Assembly (NCBI GenBank): GCA_017405065.1 | Contig: JAFRBD010000159.1 | Location: 1 to 44,596, forward strand | DNA: 44,596 nt | Direction: 5' to 3' | Source of the DNA: Ruminococcus sp. | GTDB taxonomy: Bacteria > Bacillota > Clostridia > Oscillospirales > Acutalibacteraceae | Shown here: positions 37,452-44,596 of the stretch, piece after piece | Position numbering within the stretch: the first letter of the stretch is position 1 | Layout of the letters: each line of letters begins with the position of its first letter | Position numbers and translations under genes: made by a program | Notes under the pieces: model-generated | Database searches by the model: none | Told to the model about the DNA's origin: nothing | Seen by the model: only the letters and a program-made list of their open reading frames with translations

Positions 37452-38372
37452 TTATAGTACCAGCCCTGCCGCTTCATCCAGACCGAGGCGGATGTTCATA
37501 TTCTGGATCGCCGCGCCGGAAGCGCCCTTGCCTAAATTATCGAAGCGCGAGACAAGGGTGATGCGCTCGTCGCTGCCGAACGCCGCTACGACCATGTCGT
37601 CGCGTCCGCTGAAAGCAGAAGCGCTGATGAAGCCGCCCTCGGTGCTGTCGTCATAGCGGATCAGACCGCTCTTGTAGTAATCCTGATAGGCTGTCTTGAT
37701 ATCGTCCAGGGTGCAGGAGATCATCTCACGCGTGAGTGTGACGCTGACCTCCATGCCGCTGTAGTAGGGCGCGACGATCGGGCTGAACACGGGTTCTTTA
37801 TCGAGTCCGCAGAGCTTCGCCATCTCGGGGAGGTGCTTATGCGCCTGACCTAAAGCGTAGATACGCGGCGCGTCCAGAAGCGGGCTTCTGTTTTCTTCCT
37901 CGTACTCCGCGATCATCTTCTTGCCGCCGCCGGAATAGCCGGTCAGCGAAAAACATGACAGCGTGCTGACCGCGCTGATAATTCCCAGTTCAACAAGCGG
38001 TCTGACAAGGGCGATAAAGCCGGAAGCGTGACAGCCGGGGTTGGCGATGCGGGTCGAGGATTTGATCTGCTCGCGCAGACCCGTCAGCTCGGGCATGCCG
38101 TAGATCCAGTCTTCGGCTACACGGTGGGCGGTCGAGGTGTCGATGACCACCGTGTCGGGATTCGTGATCAACGATACCGCTTCTTTCGCCGCCTGATCGG
38201 GCAGGCAGAGGAAGCTGATATCGCTTTTGTTGAGCATTTCGCGGCGCGCCGCGGTATCTTTCCTTGACTCCTCGGGTAAGATCAGGAGTTCAAGCTCTTT
38301 TCGGTCGGCGAGGCGCTCGCGGATCCGCAGACCCGTGGTGCCGGCGCTGCCGTCGATGAATATTTTGTACAT
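37452..38372 (-). CDS. argC: N-acetyl-gamma-glutamyl-phosphate reductase (type 2)
   Basis: 306 residues, the length of the shorter AGPR type 2. Reduces acetylglutamyl phosphate to the semialdehyde with NADPH. IFIDGSAGTTGLRIRERL is the NADP-binding turn, TRIANPGCHASGFIALVRPL has the active-site Cys, and SLTGYSGGGKKMI and AYALGQAHKHLPEM-like residues (IYALGQAHKHLPEM) carry the His. The frame runs open upstream to 38555 through a repeat, but ATG 38372 with GGAAGG 8 nt upstream is the natural start. Confidence 0.95.
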   Translation of the reverse strand: MYKIFIDGSAGTTGLRIRERLADRKELELLILPEESRKDTAARREMLNKSDISFLCLPDQAAKEAVSLITNPDTVVIDTSTAHRVAEDWIYGMPELTGLREQIKSSTRIANPGCHASGFIALVRPLVELGIISAVSTLSCFSLTGYSGGGKKMIAEYEEENRSPLLDAPRIYALGQAHKHLPEMAKLCGLDKEPVFSPIVAPYYSGMEVSVTLTREMISCTLDDIKTAYQDYYKSGLIRYDDSTEGGFISASAFSGRDDMVVAAFGSDERITLVSRFDNLGKGASGAAIQNMNIRLGLDEAAGLVL

Positions 38373-38397
38373 TTTCATTTCCTTCCGATTGGTACGT

Positions 38398-38565
38398 AAA
38401 GCCTTCCTTTGGGAAAGGAAGGTGTCACCCAAAGGGTGACGGATGAATTGTACTGAATCGTCCGAGCGCAGCGAGATACCCTTTTTATTCGGTTGGTCGC
38501 TTTGCTCCATTTGATACAATTCCTCACCCGCTCCCGCGGGAGCTCCCTTTACCAAAGGGAGCCTT
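38398..38565. repeat. GCCTTCCTTTGG-type repeat, argH-argC gap
   Basis: Left GCCTTCCTTTGGGAAAGGAA then TGTCACCCAAAGGGTGAC; right CCGCTCCCGCGGGAGC and CTCCCTTTACCAAAGGGAG. The ends AAGCC and GGCTT-type sequences are inverted. ATACAATTCCTCA and the CTCCCTTT..AAAGGGAG end are shared with the element at 16751. The right end abuts the argH stop codon. Confidence 0.7.
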
Positions 38566-39936
38566 TTATAATTTCTCTCTCACGAATCTGATCTGCTGTT
38601 CGATCGACTGTACGGAGGTGCCGCCGACGGAATTGCGCTTGTTCACGCAGATGTAGAGGTCGATGTCCTCATACAGATCCGCTTCAAAAAGATCGGAGTA
38701 TTCTTTGTATTTTTCAAGGGGTAAGGTCTCGAGCACCTGACCGTTTTCGATGCAATAGGCGACGATGGAGCCGGAGATCTTGTACGCGGTGCGGAAGGGC
38801 ATACCCTTCTTGGTCAAATAATCGGCGAGGTCGGTCGCGTTGATGAAGCCCTTCTGCGCCGCCTTCTTCATGTTCTCAGCCTTGACCTTCATGGTGGAGA
38901 TCATGCCGATAAAGACCGCCAGCGACATAGCGGCGGTATCGACCGCATCGAACACGCCTTCCTTATCCTCCTGCATATCCTTGTTGTACGCGAGCGGCAG
39001 ACCCTTGAGCATGGTCAAAGCGCCCATCAGGTCGCCGTAGACGCGTCCCGTCTTGCCGCGCACCAGCTCCGCCATATCGGAGTTCTTCTTCTGCGGCATG
39101 ATGGAGGAACCGGTGGTGTAGGCGTCGGAAAGCTCCACAAAGCCGAATTCCCAGCTCGACCAGAGGATGATCTCCTCGCTCAGTCGGGAGAGGTGGGTCA
39201 TCAAAAGCGCGATATCGGACAGCAGCTCCACGACGAAATCACGGTCGGAAACGCCGTCGAGCGAGTTCATCGCGATGCCGTCGAAGCCTAATTGCTCCGC
39301 TTCAAAGTAACGGTCGGTATCATAGGTAGTGCCTGCCAGGGCGCAGCAGCCGATCGGCGAGATGTTCATGCGGCGCTTGCAGTCCTGCATACGGTCAACG
39401 TCGCGCAAAAGCATCATGGCGTAGGCGAGCAGATGATGACCGAACATGATCGGCTGGGCTCGCTGTAAATGCGTATACCCGGGCATGATCGCCTCTTTAT
39501 GCTTCTCCGCCTGATCGGTGAGAGCGGCGATCAGGCGCTTGGTATCGACACAAAGCTCATCGACGCGGTTCATCAGATACATGCGGAGATCGAGGGCGAC
39601 CTGATCGTTGCGCGAGCGCGCGGTATGCAGCTTTTTGCCGACGTCGCCGACGCGGGAGGTCAGCACCTCCTCGACAAACATATGGATGTCCTCGGCGTTG
39701 GGGTCGATCTCCAGCCTGCCCGCGGTGATATCGTCGAGGATGCGTAAAAGCTCGTCGCAGATCGCGTCCGCCTCCCAGCGCTCGATGATGCCCTGCTTGG
39801 CGAGCATCTGGGCATGGGCGATAGAGCCCGTGATATCCTCCTTGTACATACGTGAATCAAAGCCGATGGAGCTGTTGAATTCATCCGCGATCTTACTGGT
39901 GTCTCCGGCGGTACGTCCCGCCCACATTTTAGCCAT
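38566..39936 (-). CDS. argH: Argininosuccinate lyase
   Basis: 456 residues. Splits argininosuccinate into arginine and fumarate, the last step. TARSRNDQVALDLRMYL, MPGYTHLQRAQPIMFGHHLL (catalytic His) and GSSIMPQKKNSDMAELVRGK (signature loop with catalytic Ser) are present, and the WAGRTAGDTSKIADEFNSSI start is typical. AAGGAAG precedes ATG 39936. It follows argG by 230 bp in the same direction, the gap being occupied by another palindromic repeat. Confidence 0.97.
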   Translation of the reverse strand: MAKMWAGRTAGDTSKIADEFNSSIGFDSRMYKEDITGSIAHAQMLAKQGIIERWEADAICDELLRILDDITAGRLEIDPNAEDIHMFVEEVLTSRVGDVGKKLHTARSRNDQVALDLRMYLMNRVDELCVDTKRLIAALTDQAEKHKEAIMPGYTHLQRAQPIMFGHHLLAYAMMLLRDVDRMQDCKRRMNISPIGCCALAGTTYDTDRYFEAEQLGFDGIAMNSLDGVSDRDFVVELLSDIALLMTHLSRLSEEIILWSSWEFGFVELSDAYTTGSSIMPQKKNSDMAELVRGKTGRVYGDLMGALTMLKGLPLAYNKDMQEDKEGVFDAVDTAAMSLAVFIGMISTMKVKAENMKKAAQKGFINATDLADYLTKKGMPFRTAYKISGSIVAYCIENGQVLETLPLEKYKEYSDLFEADLYEDIDLYICVNKRNSVGGTSVQSIEQQIRFVREKL

Positions 39937-39964
39937 AACAATACTTCCTTTATATACGCCGTGA

Positions 39965-40142
39965 GGGTCGGGGGTATGATAAACGCCCGACCCATGGTGA
40001 AAATCAAATCAATGCGAAAGCCTCCCTTTTCTATGGGAGGTGCCCCGAAGGGGCGGAGGGTTGTCGCTGCAAAACATCGCACGCTTATTATCATCAACCC
40101 CCAGTCGCCTTTGGCGACAGCCCCCTTAGGAAAGGGGACCTT
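39965..40142. repeat. Two palindromic units in the argG-argH gap
   Basis: A GGGTCGGG/CCCGACCC hairpin at 39965-39993, then a 125-bp repeat (40018-40142) with ends AAGCCTCCCTTTT and AAAGGGGACCTT, inner GCCCCGAAGGGGC and GTCGCCTTTGGCGAC hairpins, and CGGAGGGTTG/CAACCCCC pairing. It is the same general class as the repeats at 16751 and 38398. Confidence 0.65.
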
Positions 40143-40168
40143 AAGCTCTCTTCACTGACAACAATTAA

Positions 40169-41398
40169 TTATTTATTTTTCGCGTCCACGACCGCCTGAA
40201 CCTTGATCGGCAGACCGAAGAGGTTGATGAAGCCCGCGGAATCGGTCTGGTCGTAATCGGACTCGCCGAAGGTCGCGATCTCTTCGCTGTAGAGGCTGTA
40301 GGGGCTGTCGACGCCCGCCTTGATGATATTGCCCTTATAGAGCTTGAGCTTGACGTAGCCGGTGACCTTCTCCTGGGTCTTGTCGACGAAGGCGGAGAGC
40401 GCCTCGCGCAGGGGGGTGAACCACTGACCGTTGTAGACCAGCTCGGCGAAGGTGATGGATAATCTCTGCTTCTCGTGCATGGTCATCTTGTCGAGGCAGA
40501 TGGACTCGAGGGTCTCGTGCGCCTTGTAGAGGATGGTGCCGCCGGGGGTCTCATACACGCCGCGGCACTTCATGCCGACCAGACGGTTTTCGACGATATC
40601 CAGAAGACCGATACCGTTCTTGCCGCCCAGCTCGTTGAGCTTTAAGATGATGTTCTTCGCGGACATCTTCTCGCCGTCGAGGGCTACGGGAACACCCTTT
40701 TCAAATTCGAGGGTGACATAAGTCGGCTCGTCGGGCGCGTCGATCGGAGATACGCCCATCTCGAGGAAGCCGGGCTTCTCATAAGTCGGCTCGTTGTTGG
40801 TATCTTCGAGGTCGAGACCTTCATGGCTCAGGTGCCAGAGGTTCTTGTCCTTACTGTAGTTGGTCTCACGGTTGATCTTGAGGGGGATGTTGTGCGCCTC
40901 GGCGTACTCGATCTCCTCCTCACGGGACTTGATGTCCCAGATACGCCACGGAGCGATGATGGGCATATTGGGAGCGAAATGCTTGATCGCCAGCTCAAAA
41001 CGCACCTGATCGTTGCCCTTGCCGGTGCAGCCGTGGCAGATCGCGTCGGCGCCCTCCTTGAGAGCGACTTCGACCAGCCCCTTTGCGATGCAGGGACGCG
41101 CGGTGGAGGTACCCAGCAGGTAATCCTCATAGACGGCGCCCGCCTTCATGGTCGGGATGATGAAATCATCGACGTATTCCTCGGTCTGATCGAGGACATA
41201 GAGCTTGGACGCGCCGGTCTTGATCGCTTTTTCCTCTAAGCCCTCCAGCTCGTCAGCCTGTCCGACGTTGCCGGATACCGCGATGACCTCGCAGTTATTA
41301 TAGTTTTCCTTCAGCCACGGGATGATGATGGATGTGTCCAAACCGCCCGAATAAGCTAAAACGACTTTCTTGATATTTTCCTTGTTCAGTACTTTCAT
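40169..41398 (-). CDS. argG: Argininosuccinate synthase
   Basis: 409 residues. Joins citrulline and aspartate with [23 protein letters not shown] is the ATP pyrophosphatase loop, [20 protein letters not shown] and [16 protein letters not shown] bind substrate and ATP, and [20 protein letters not shown] and [11 protein letters not shown]-like residues ([17 protein letters not shown]) are typical. ATG 41398 has GGAGG 7 nt upstream; the frame extends to 41443 but overlaps the -10 region. It is the first gene of the arg cluster and has the only strong promoter seen for it. Confidence 0.97.
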   Translation of the reverse strand: MKVLNKENIKKVVLAYSGGLDTSIIIPWLKENYNNCEVIAVSGNVGQADELEGLEEKAIKTGASKLYVLDQTEEYVDDFIIPTMKAGAVYEDYLLGTSTARPCIAKGLVEVALKEGADAICHGCTGKGNDQVRFELAIKHFAPNMPIIAPWRIWDIKSREEEIEYAEAHNIPLKINRETNYSKDKNLWHLSHEGLDLEDTNNEPTYEKPGFLEMGVSPIDAPDEPTYVTLEFEKGVPVALDGEKMSAKNIILKLNELGGKNGIGLLDIVENRLVGMKCRGVYETPGGTILYKAHETLESICLDKMTMHEKQRLSITFAELVYNGQWFTPLREALSAFVDKTQEKVTGYVKLKLYKGNIIKAGVDSPYSLYSEEIATFGESDYDQTDSAGFINLFGLPIKVQAVVDAKNK

Positions 41399-41445
41399 GG
41401 TAATACCTCCGAATGAATATGCAATTTTTTTGAGTTTATGCATTA

Positions 41446-41473
41446 ATTATACACTATACTGCCTATTTGTCAA
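41446..41473 (-). promoter_or_regulatory. Promoter of the arg cluster
   Basis: Minus strand: perfect TTGACA (41473-41468), a 16-nt spacer and perfect TATAAT (41451-41446). The predicted leader is about 40 nt. Confidence 0.85.
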
Positions 41474-41479
41474 GGGATT

Positions 41480-41497
41480 TTTGCATATTATTGCAAA
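41480..41497. promoter_or_regulatory. Candidate ArgR operator
   Basis: TTTGCATATTATTGCAAA is an 18-bp inverted repeat (TTTGCA, 6-nt centre, TGCAAA) just upstream of the -35 box. Further TGCA-containing half sites lie at about 41418, 41437 and 41501. The 18-bp size and AT-rich centre fit ARG boxes of arginine repressors; no argR gene is in the window. Confidence 0.45.
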
Positions 41498-41613
41498 TCG
41501 ATGCATTTTCTGTCATCCCTGACAAAAACCAACTATTATTATAGCGGAGTTTTAGGCATTTATCAAGCCAAAGAATTATGGGAAAACGCGCATAAATATA
41601 GGTAGAATCACAA

Positions 41614-41800
41614 GAATGAGGAATGAGGAATTAGGAATGAGGAATTACGGGAAAGCCTGACGGCTTTTGAATTGTAATAAAGACATAAAAAAGTAACGCT
41701 TGCAGCTCTTTGACAGAGTTACAGGCGTAATCGCTTGAAAAACGTACTACAAATTGGGTGCGGGCAGCGCCCGCCATTCATTCCTAACTCCTTACTCCTC
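41614..41800. repeat. Heptamer-bounded intergenic element (copy 6)
   Basis: Left units GAATGAG GAATGAG, GAATTAG GAATGAG (41614-41641). Inverted right units ATTCCTA ACTCCTT, ACTCCTC (41780-41800). The interior has GGGAAAGCCTGACGGCTTTT (41649-41668), a GTAACGC..GCG stem and GGGTGCGGGCAGCGCCCGCC (41756-41775). The remaining bases of the 41498-41935 gap hold only the promoter at 41849; no gene is seen. Confidence 0.7.
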
Positions 41801-41848
41801 ACTAAACAGAGTGTTTCAACACTGTAACCGCTATCCCTTGTAGAATCG

Positions 41849-41878
41849 TTGACAAAAAGCACATAGATATGGTATCAT
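41849..41878 (+). promoter_or_regulatory. Promoter of the TagF-like gene
   Basis: Perfect TTGACA (41849-41854), an 18-nt spacer and TATCAT (41873-41878), 57 nt before the start codon. Confidence 0.65.
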
Positions 41879-41935
41879 AGATAGTTGAAAAAGAGCGTAT
41901 TACCGCTCATGTGAAAGAGTGAAAGGGGAAAGAAT

Positions 41936-44596
41936 ATGACTGTCTCCGTAATTGTTCCGTATATTGAAAGTTCAGACCTGATCCTGAAAACCGCCGACTC
42001 GCTGAAAAATCAGCATAAGGTGAATACTTCGCAGCTGCACCTTCTGGTCGCGGACGCCACACAGGAGCAGAGCGCAAAGGAAAAGCTCGCGTCCTTCGGC
42101 AGTGTCAGGATCGTTTCCGTGCCCGGCGCCAACGAGGCGGAAGCGTATAACGCCGCGCTGGAGGCGCTCGACAGCGACTGCGCGATCTTGGCGCGTCCGG
42201 GCGACGTCTTCGGCAGTCACTACTTCATGAACGCGCTCAAGGCGATGAATCTCAATAAGCCCTACGCCTTCGCGGCGCCGCAGCGCTTTTGCATCAATCC
42301 CGTTTACACCCGCTACAAATATATCAGCCGCACCAACGTCCCTGTCAAGCAGCAGAACGCGGTCGCGGATATCCGCGATTATCCGAACCTGCTGCAGATG
42401 GAGCCGGACGGCAACATCGTCAAGAGCGAGATCCTCAAGCAATATCCCGCCGACCCGACGCTGAAATTCGAATATTTCCACGACGTGATGCTCCGCCTGC
42501 AAAGCGATCATCCGACCTACTACGCGATGGGCGAGGCGAACTTCAACTCCTTTATGCCGCTGAGCGACGACTCGGCGTACTTCGTGCCCTCCAACCACAT
42601 CGAGTGGTACCGCGAGAGCGTCGAACGCTTTCTGCTGCCTTTGGCTGAGCGCTTCAAAAACGCCGACGGCTCCCTCCCCTATTACATCCAATTCTACCTG
42701 ATGTACGCGGTGTCGGCGCGATTCCTCGCCAACATGAACAACCGCAACAAGCGCAACATGAGCGCCGAGGAGCTGGACAGCTTTTTGGACGCCTGTAAAA
42801 AGGTACTCGACCTGCTGGACGACACGATCATCCTCAACGCGGGCAAATACAAGGCGCTGGGCTACAGCGAAGAAGCCGCCGAGATGTTCTATATGCTCAA
42901 GTACGATACGACTCTCTACGAAATGCCCCAGCACCTGAGCGAAGGCAACGAGGACGTCGCCCTCGACGTCAACGACGTAGTCATCGCGCGTATGCAGGGA
43001 CAAAGGGTCGGTCTGCACGTTCTCGATTACTGCGACGGAAAGATCCTGCTGGACGGCTCCTTCCGTCAGGTATTCAACCTGAACAAGATCGAGCTGTACG
43101 CCGTATGGAACGGCAAACGAATCGACCTTGTGGACAACGACCGCTATTCGCTGACCAAGTACTTCGGTATCAGCGCGTATAAAAAATTCACCTTCCGCCT
43201 TGATCTGCCGATCGACGACAGCCTTGCAAAGCAGAAGCTGAGCTTCTTCGCAAAATACAAGAATACCCGCGTGCCGCTGCAGTTCTCTTATCTGCACCAC
43301 TGGGCGAAGTTCTCAGCGTCCCCGTCGGGCGGCTACTGGCGCTTCAACAAATATATGGCGACCGTCGCCGATAACCGCGACCTGATCATCGAGCGCGCTT
43401 CAAAGAAAAAGACTTTGTCCCGCGAGCTGCACTACCTGCCGGGCGTATTCAGAGAGAGCAAACGCACCTTCATCACCCGCGTGCAGTACTGGCTGACCCG
43501 TCCGTTCTACAAGAACAAGCGCATCTGGCTGATGTACGACAAGCTGTACAAGGGCGGCGACAGCTGCGAATACCTGTACCGCTTCTGCAAGGACAAGAAG
43601 GACGGCGTGACCCGCTACTACATCATCGACAAGAACACCTCCGACTATAAGCAGATGAAAAAGGACGGCTTGCACCCCGTCAAGACAGGCTCCTTAAAGC
43701 ACAGGATGGCGTTCCTGAACGCGGACATCACCCTGATCACCAACTCCCAGACCTTCCCCTTCAACGGCTACAGTCTGGACAAGAGCCGCTTTATCCGCGA
43801 CCTGTGCAACTTCCCGACCATGTGCTTACAGCACGGATTATCGGTACAAAAGTGCGCGATGGCGCAGCAGCGCATCATCGACAACACGCGCATGTACTTC
43901 ATCGCCTCAAAGTATGAGGAAAAGAACCTGAACAACCACGCCTACAGCTACGCGGGCACCGACATCATCAAGATGACCGGTATCGGACGCTACGACGGGC
44001 TTGTGAGCAACGACCGGAAGCAGATCCTCATCACCCCGACATGGCGCATGTACAACGCGATGCCCGTGACCACCAGCGAGGGCGAACAGCGCTCGTATAA
44101 CCCCGACTTCAAGAATACGGTCTACTACCGCATCTATAACGACCTGATCAACGATCAGAAGCTCATCGAGACCGCCAAGCGCACCGGCTACAAGATCAAG
44201 TACCTGCTGCACCCGATCCTGTCGGCGCAGGTGGACGACTACACCCCCGACCCGTATGTGGAGGTCATCTCCTCGGTCGGCGACATGAGCTACGAGAAGA
44301 TCCTGACCGAATCCAGCCTGATGGTCACCGACTACTCCGGCGTACAGTTCGACTTTGCCTATATGAAAAAGCCGCTGGTGTACTTCCACCCGGACGAGCT
44401 GCCCGCGCACTATGACGACGGCGGATTCTTCTACGACACGATGGGCTTCGGCGAGATCTGCACCACCTTGCAGATGCTGGTAGACACCCTGTGCGAGTAC
44501 ATGGAGAACGGCTGCAAAATGAAGCCCGAGTACATCGCCAGAGTCGACGACTTCTATCACTATGACGACCACAACAACTGTCAAAGGATCTATGAC
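41936..44596 (+). CDS. CDP-glycerol glycerophosphotransferase/glycosyltransferase (TagF-like), 3' end missing
   Basis: 887 codons are present and the frame is still open at the window edge. Residues 1 to ~330 are a GT2-like N-terminal domain (MTVSVIVPYIESSDLILKTA, ILARPGDVFGSHYFM), a middle beta-rich part follows (~340-470), and from about 490 there is a CDP-glycerol glycerophosphotransferase domain (NKRIWLMYDKLYKGGDSCEY, MCLQHGLSVQ, ILITPTWRMYNAMPV, LTESSLMVTDYSGVQFDFAY, KPLVYFHPDELPAHY). The HG and the SDYSSV-like TDYSG motifs are family landmarks. Such enzymes polymerise teichoic-acid-like or phosphoglycerol-decorated surface polymers at the cytoplasmic face. AAAGGGGAAAG precedes ATG 41936. 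Confidence 0.88.
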   Translation, partial: MTVSVIVPYIESSDLILKTADSLKNQHKVNTSQLHLLVADATQEQSAKEKLASFGSVRIVSVPGANEAEAYNAALEALDSDCAILARPGDVFGSHYFMNALKAMNLNKPYAFAAPQRFCINPVYTRYKYISRTNVPVKQQNAVADIRDYPNLLQMEPDGNIVKSEILKQYPADPTLKFEYFHDVMLRLQSDHPTYYAMGEANFNSFMPLSDDSAYFVPSNHIEWYRESVERFLLPLAERFKNADGSLPYYIQFYLMYAVSARFLANMNNRNKRNMSAEELDSFLDACKKVLDLLDDTIILNAGKYKALGYSEEAAEMFYMLKYDTTLYEMPQHLSEGNEDVALDVNDVVIARMQGQRVGLHVLDYCDGKILLDGSFRQVFNLNKIELYAVWNGKRIDLVDNDRYSLTKYFGISAYKKFTFRLDLPIDDSLAKQKLSFFAKYKNTRVPLQFSYLHHWAKFSASPSGGYWRFNKYMATVADNRDLIIERASKKKTLSRELHYLPGVFRESKRTFITRVQYWLTRPFYKNKRIWLMYDKLYKGGDSCEYLYRFCKDKKDGVTRYYIIDKNTSDYKQMKKDGLHPVKTGSLKHRMAFLNADITLITNSQTFPFNGYSLDKSRFIRDLCNFPTMCLQHGLSVQKCAMAQQRIIDNTRMYFIASKYEEKNLNNHAYSYAGTDIIKMTGIGRYDGLVSNDRKQILITPTWRMYNAMPVTTSEGEQRSYNPDFKNTVYYRIYNDLINDQKLIETAKRTGYKIKYLLHPILSAQVDDYTPDPYVEVISSVGDMSYEKILTESSLMVTDYSGVQFDFAYMKKPLVYFHPDELPAHYDDGGFFYDTMGFGEICTTLQMLVDTLCEYMENGCKMKPEYIARVDDFYHYDDHNNCQRIYD

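Noticed and set aside
4043-41800. Heptamer tracts as a CRISPR array
   Set aside because: Units are 7 nt with no spacers, occur at many loci and come in inverted pairs; no cas gene is present.
1-44596. Genome-wide stop-codon reassignment
   Set aside because: Two genes have internal stops (TAA and TAG), but TAA, TAG and TGA end the other genes at their family-expected lengths.

Overview
The window looks like chromosomal DNA of an anaerobic spore-forming Clostridia bacterium, most likely Oscillospirales/Ruminococcus-like. The reasons are a type I dockerin on a secreted galactanase, spoIIE, a MecA-type adaptor, Gram-positive ribosome binding sites and consensus TTGACA/TATAAT promoters. Genes are GC-rich, while promoters and one 230-bp segment are AT-rich. 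No rRNA, tRNA, CRISPR array, transposase or phage gene was found.

Layout. 1-9.8 kb: the 3' end of a membrane protein (possibly a sugar symporter), a GH36 alpha-galactosidase, trpS and a PLP aminotransferase (both minus strand), a DHHW-motif exported protein, a Nudix hydrolase with an extra N-terminal domain, a GH53 endo-galactanase with dockerin, and a BlaI-like repressor. 9.9-13.5 kb: a minus-strand set with a second DHHW protein, an MBOAT acyltransferase, a four-helix-bundle (23S-IVS type) protein and a zinc-ribbon membrane protein. 13.8-19.6 kb: a ClC transporter, mgtE, a probable structured RNA, a small membrane protein, a PAP2 phosphatase, an AT-rich segment with DnaA boxes, and a membrane-protein gene cut by an amber codon. 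20-29.9 kb: an rlmB-type methyltransferase, a large P-type-ATPase-like pseudoenzyme, rpe, a lipoprotein, a lipase-like hydrolase convergent with mecA, a GH13 glucosidase, an MqsA-type toxin-antitoxin pair whose toxin has a nonsense codon, and a GNAT acetyltransferase. 30-41.4 kb: spoIIE, then a complete arginine biosynthesis cluster argG-H-C-J-B-D-F, all on the minus strand. The window ends inside a TagF-like glycerophosphotransferase/glycosyltransferase gene.

How the genes work together. Galactan and alpha-galactoside use is served by GH53 and GH36 (plus the possible symporter), with alpha-glucosides handled by GH13. The arg cluster makes arginine from glutamate through the ArgJ acetyl-recycling route; no separate argA is seen. 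The MBOAT/DHHW pair and the TagF-like protein suggest modification of surface polymers.

The most unusual feature lies between the genes. Intergenic spaces are packed with at least four families of short palindromic repeats. One family is bounded by inverted arrays of a 7-nt unit (GAA followed by four variable bases), and it often begins within a few bases of a stop codon. Three sequence versions share the same 7-nt period. The only copy with an open reading frame encodes the four-helix-bundle protein. I propose this as a candidate undescribed mobile element class: an IVP-encoding element with non-autonomous derivatives. All six gaps between the seven arg genes are occupied by these repeat families.
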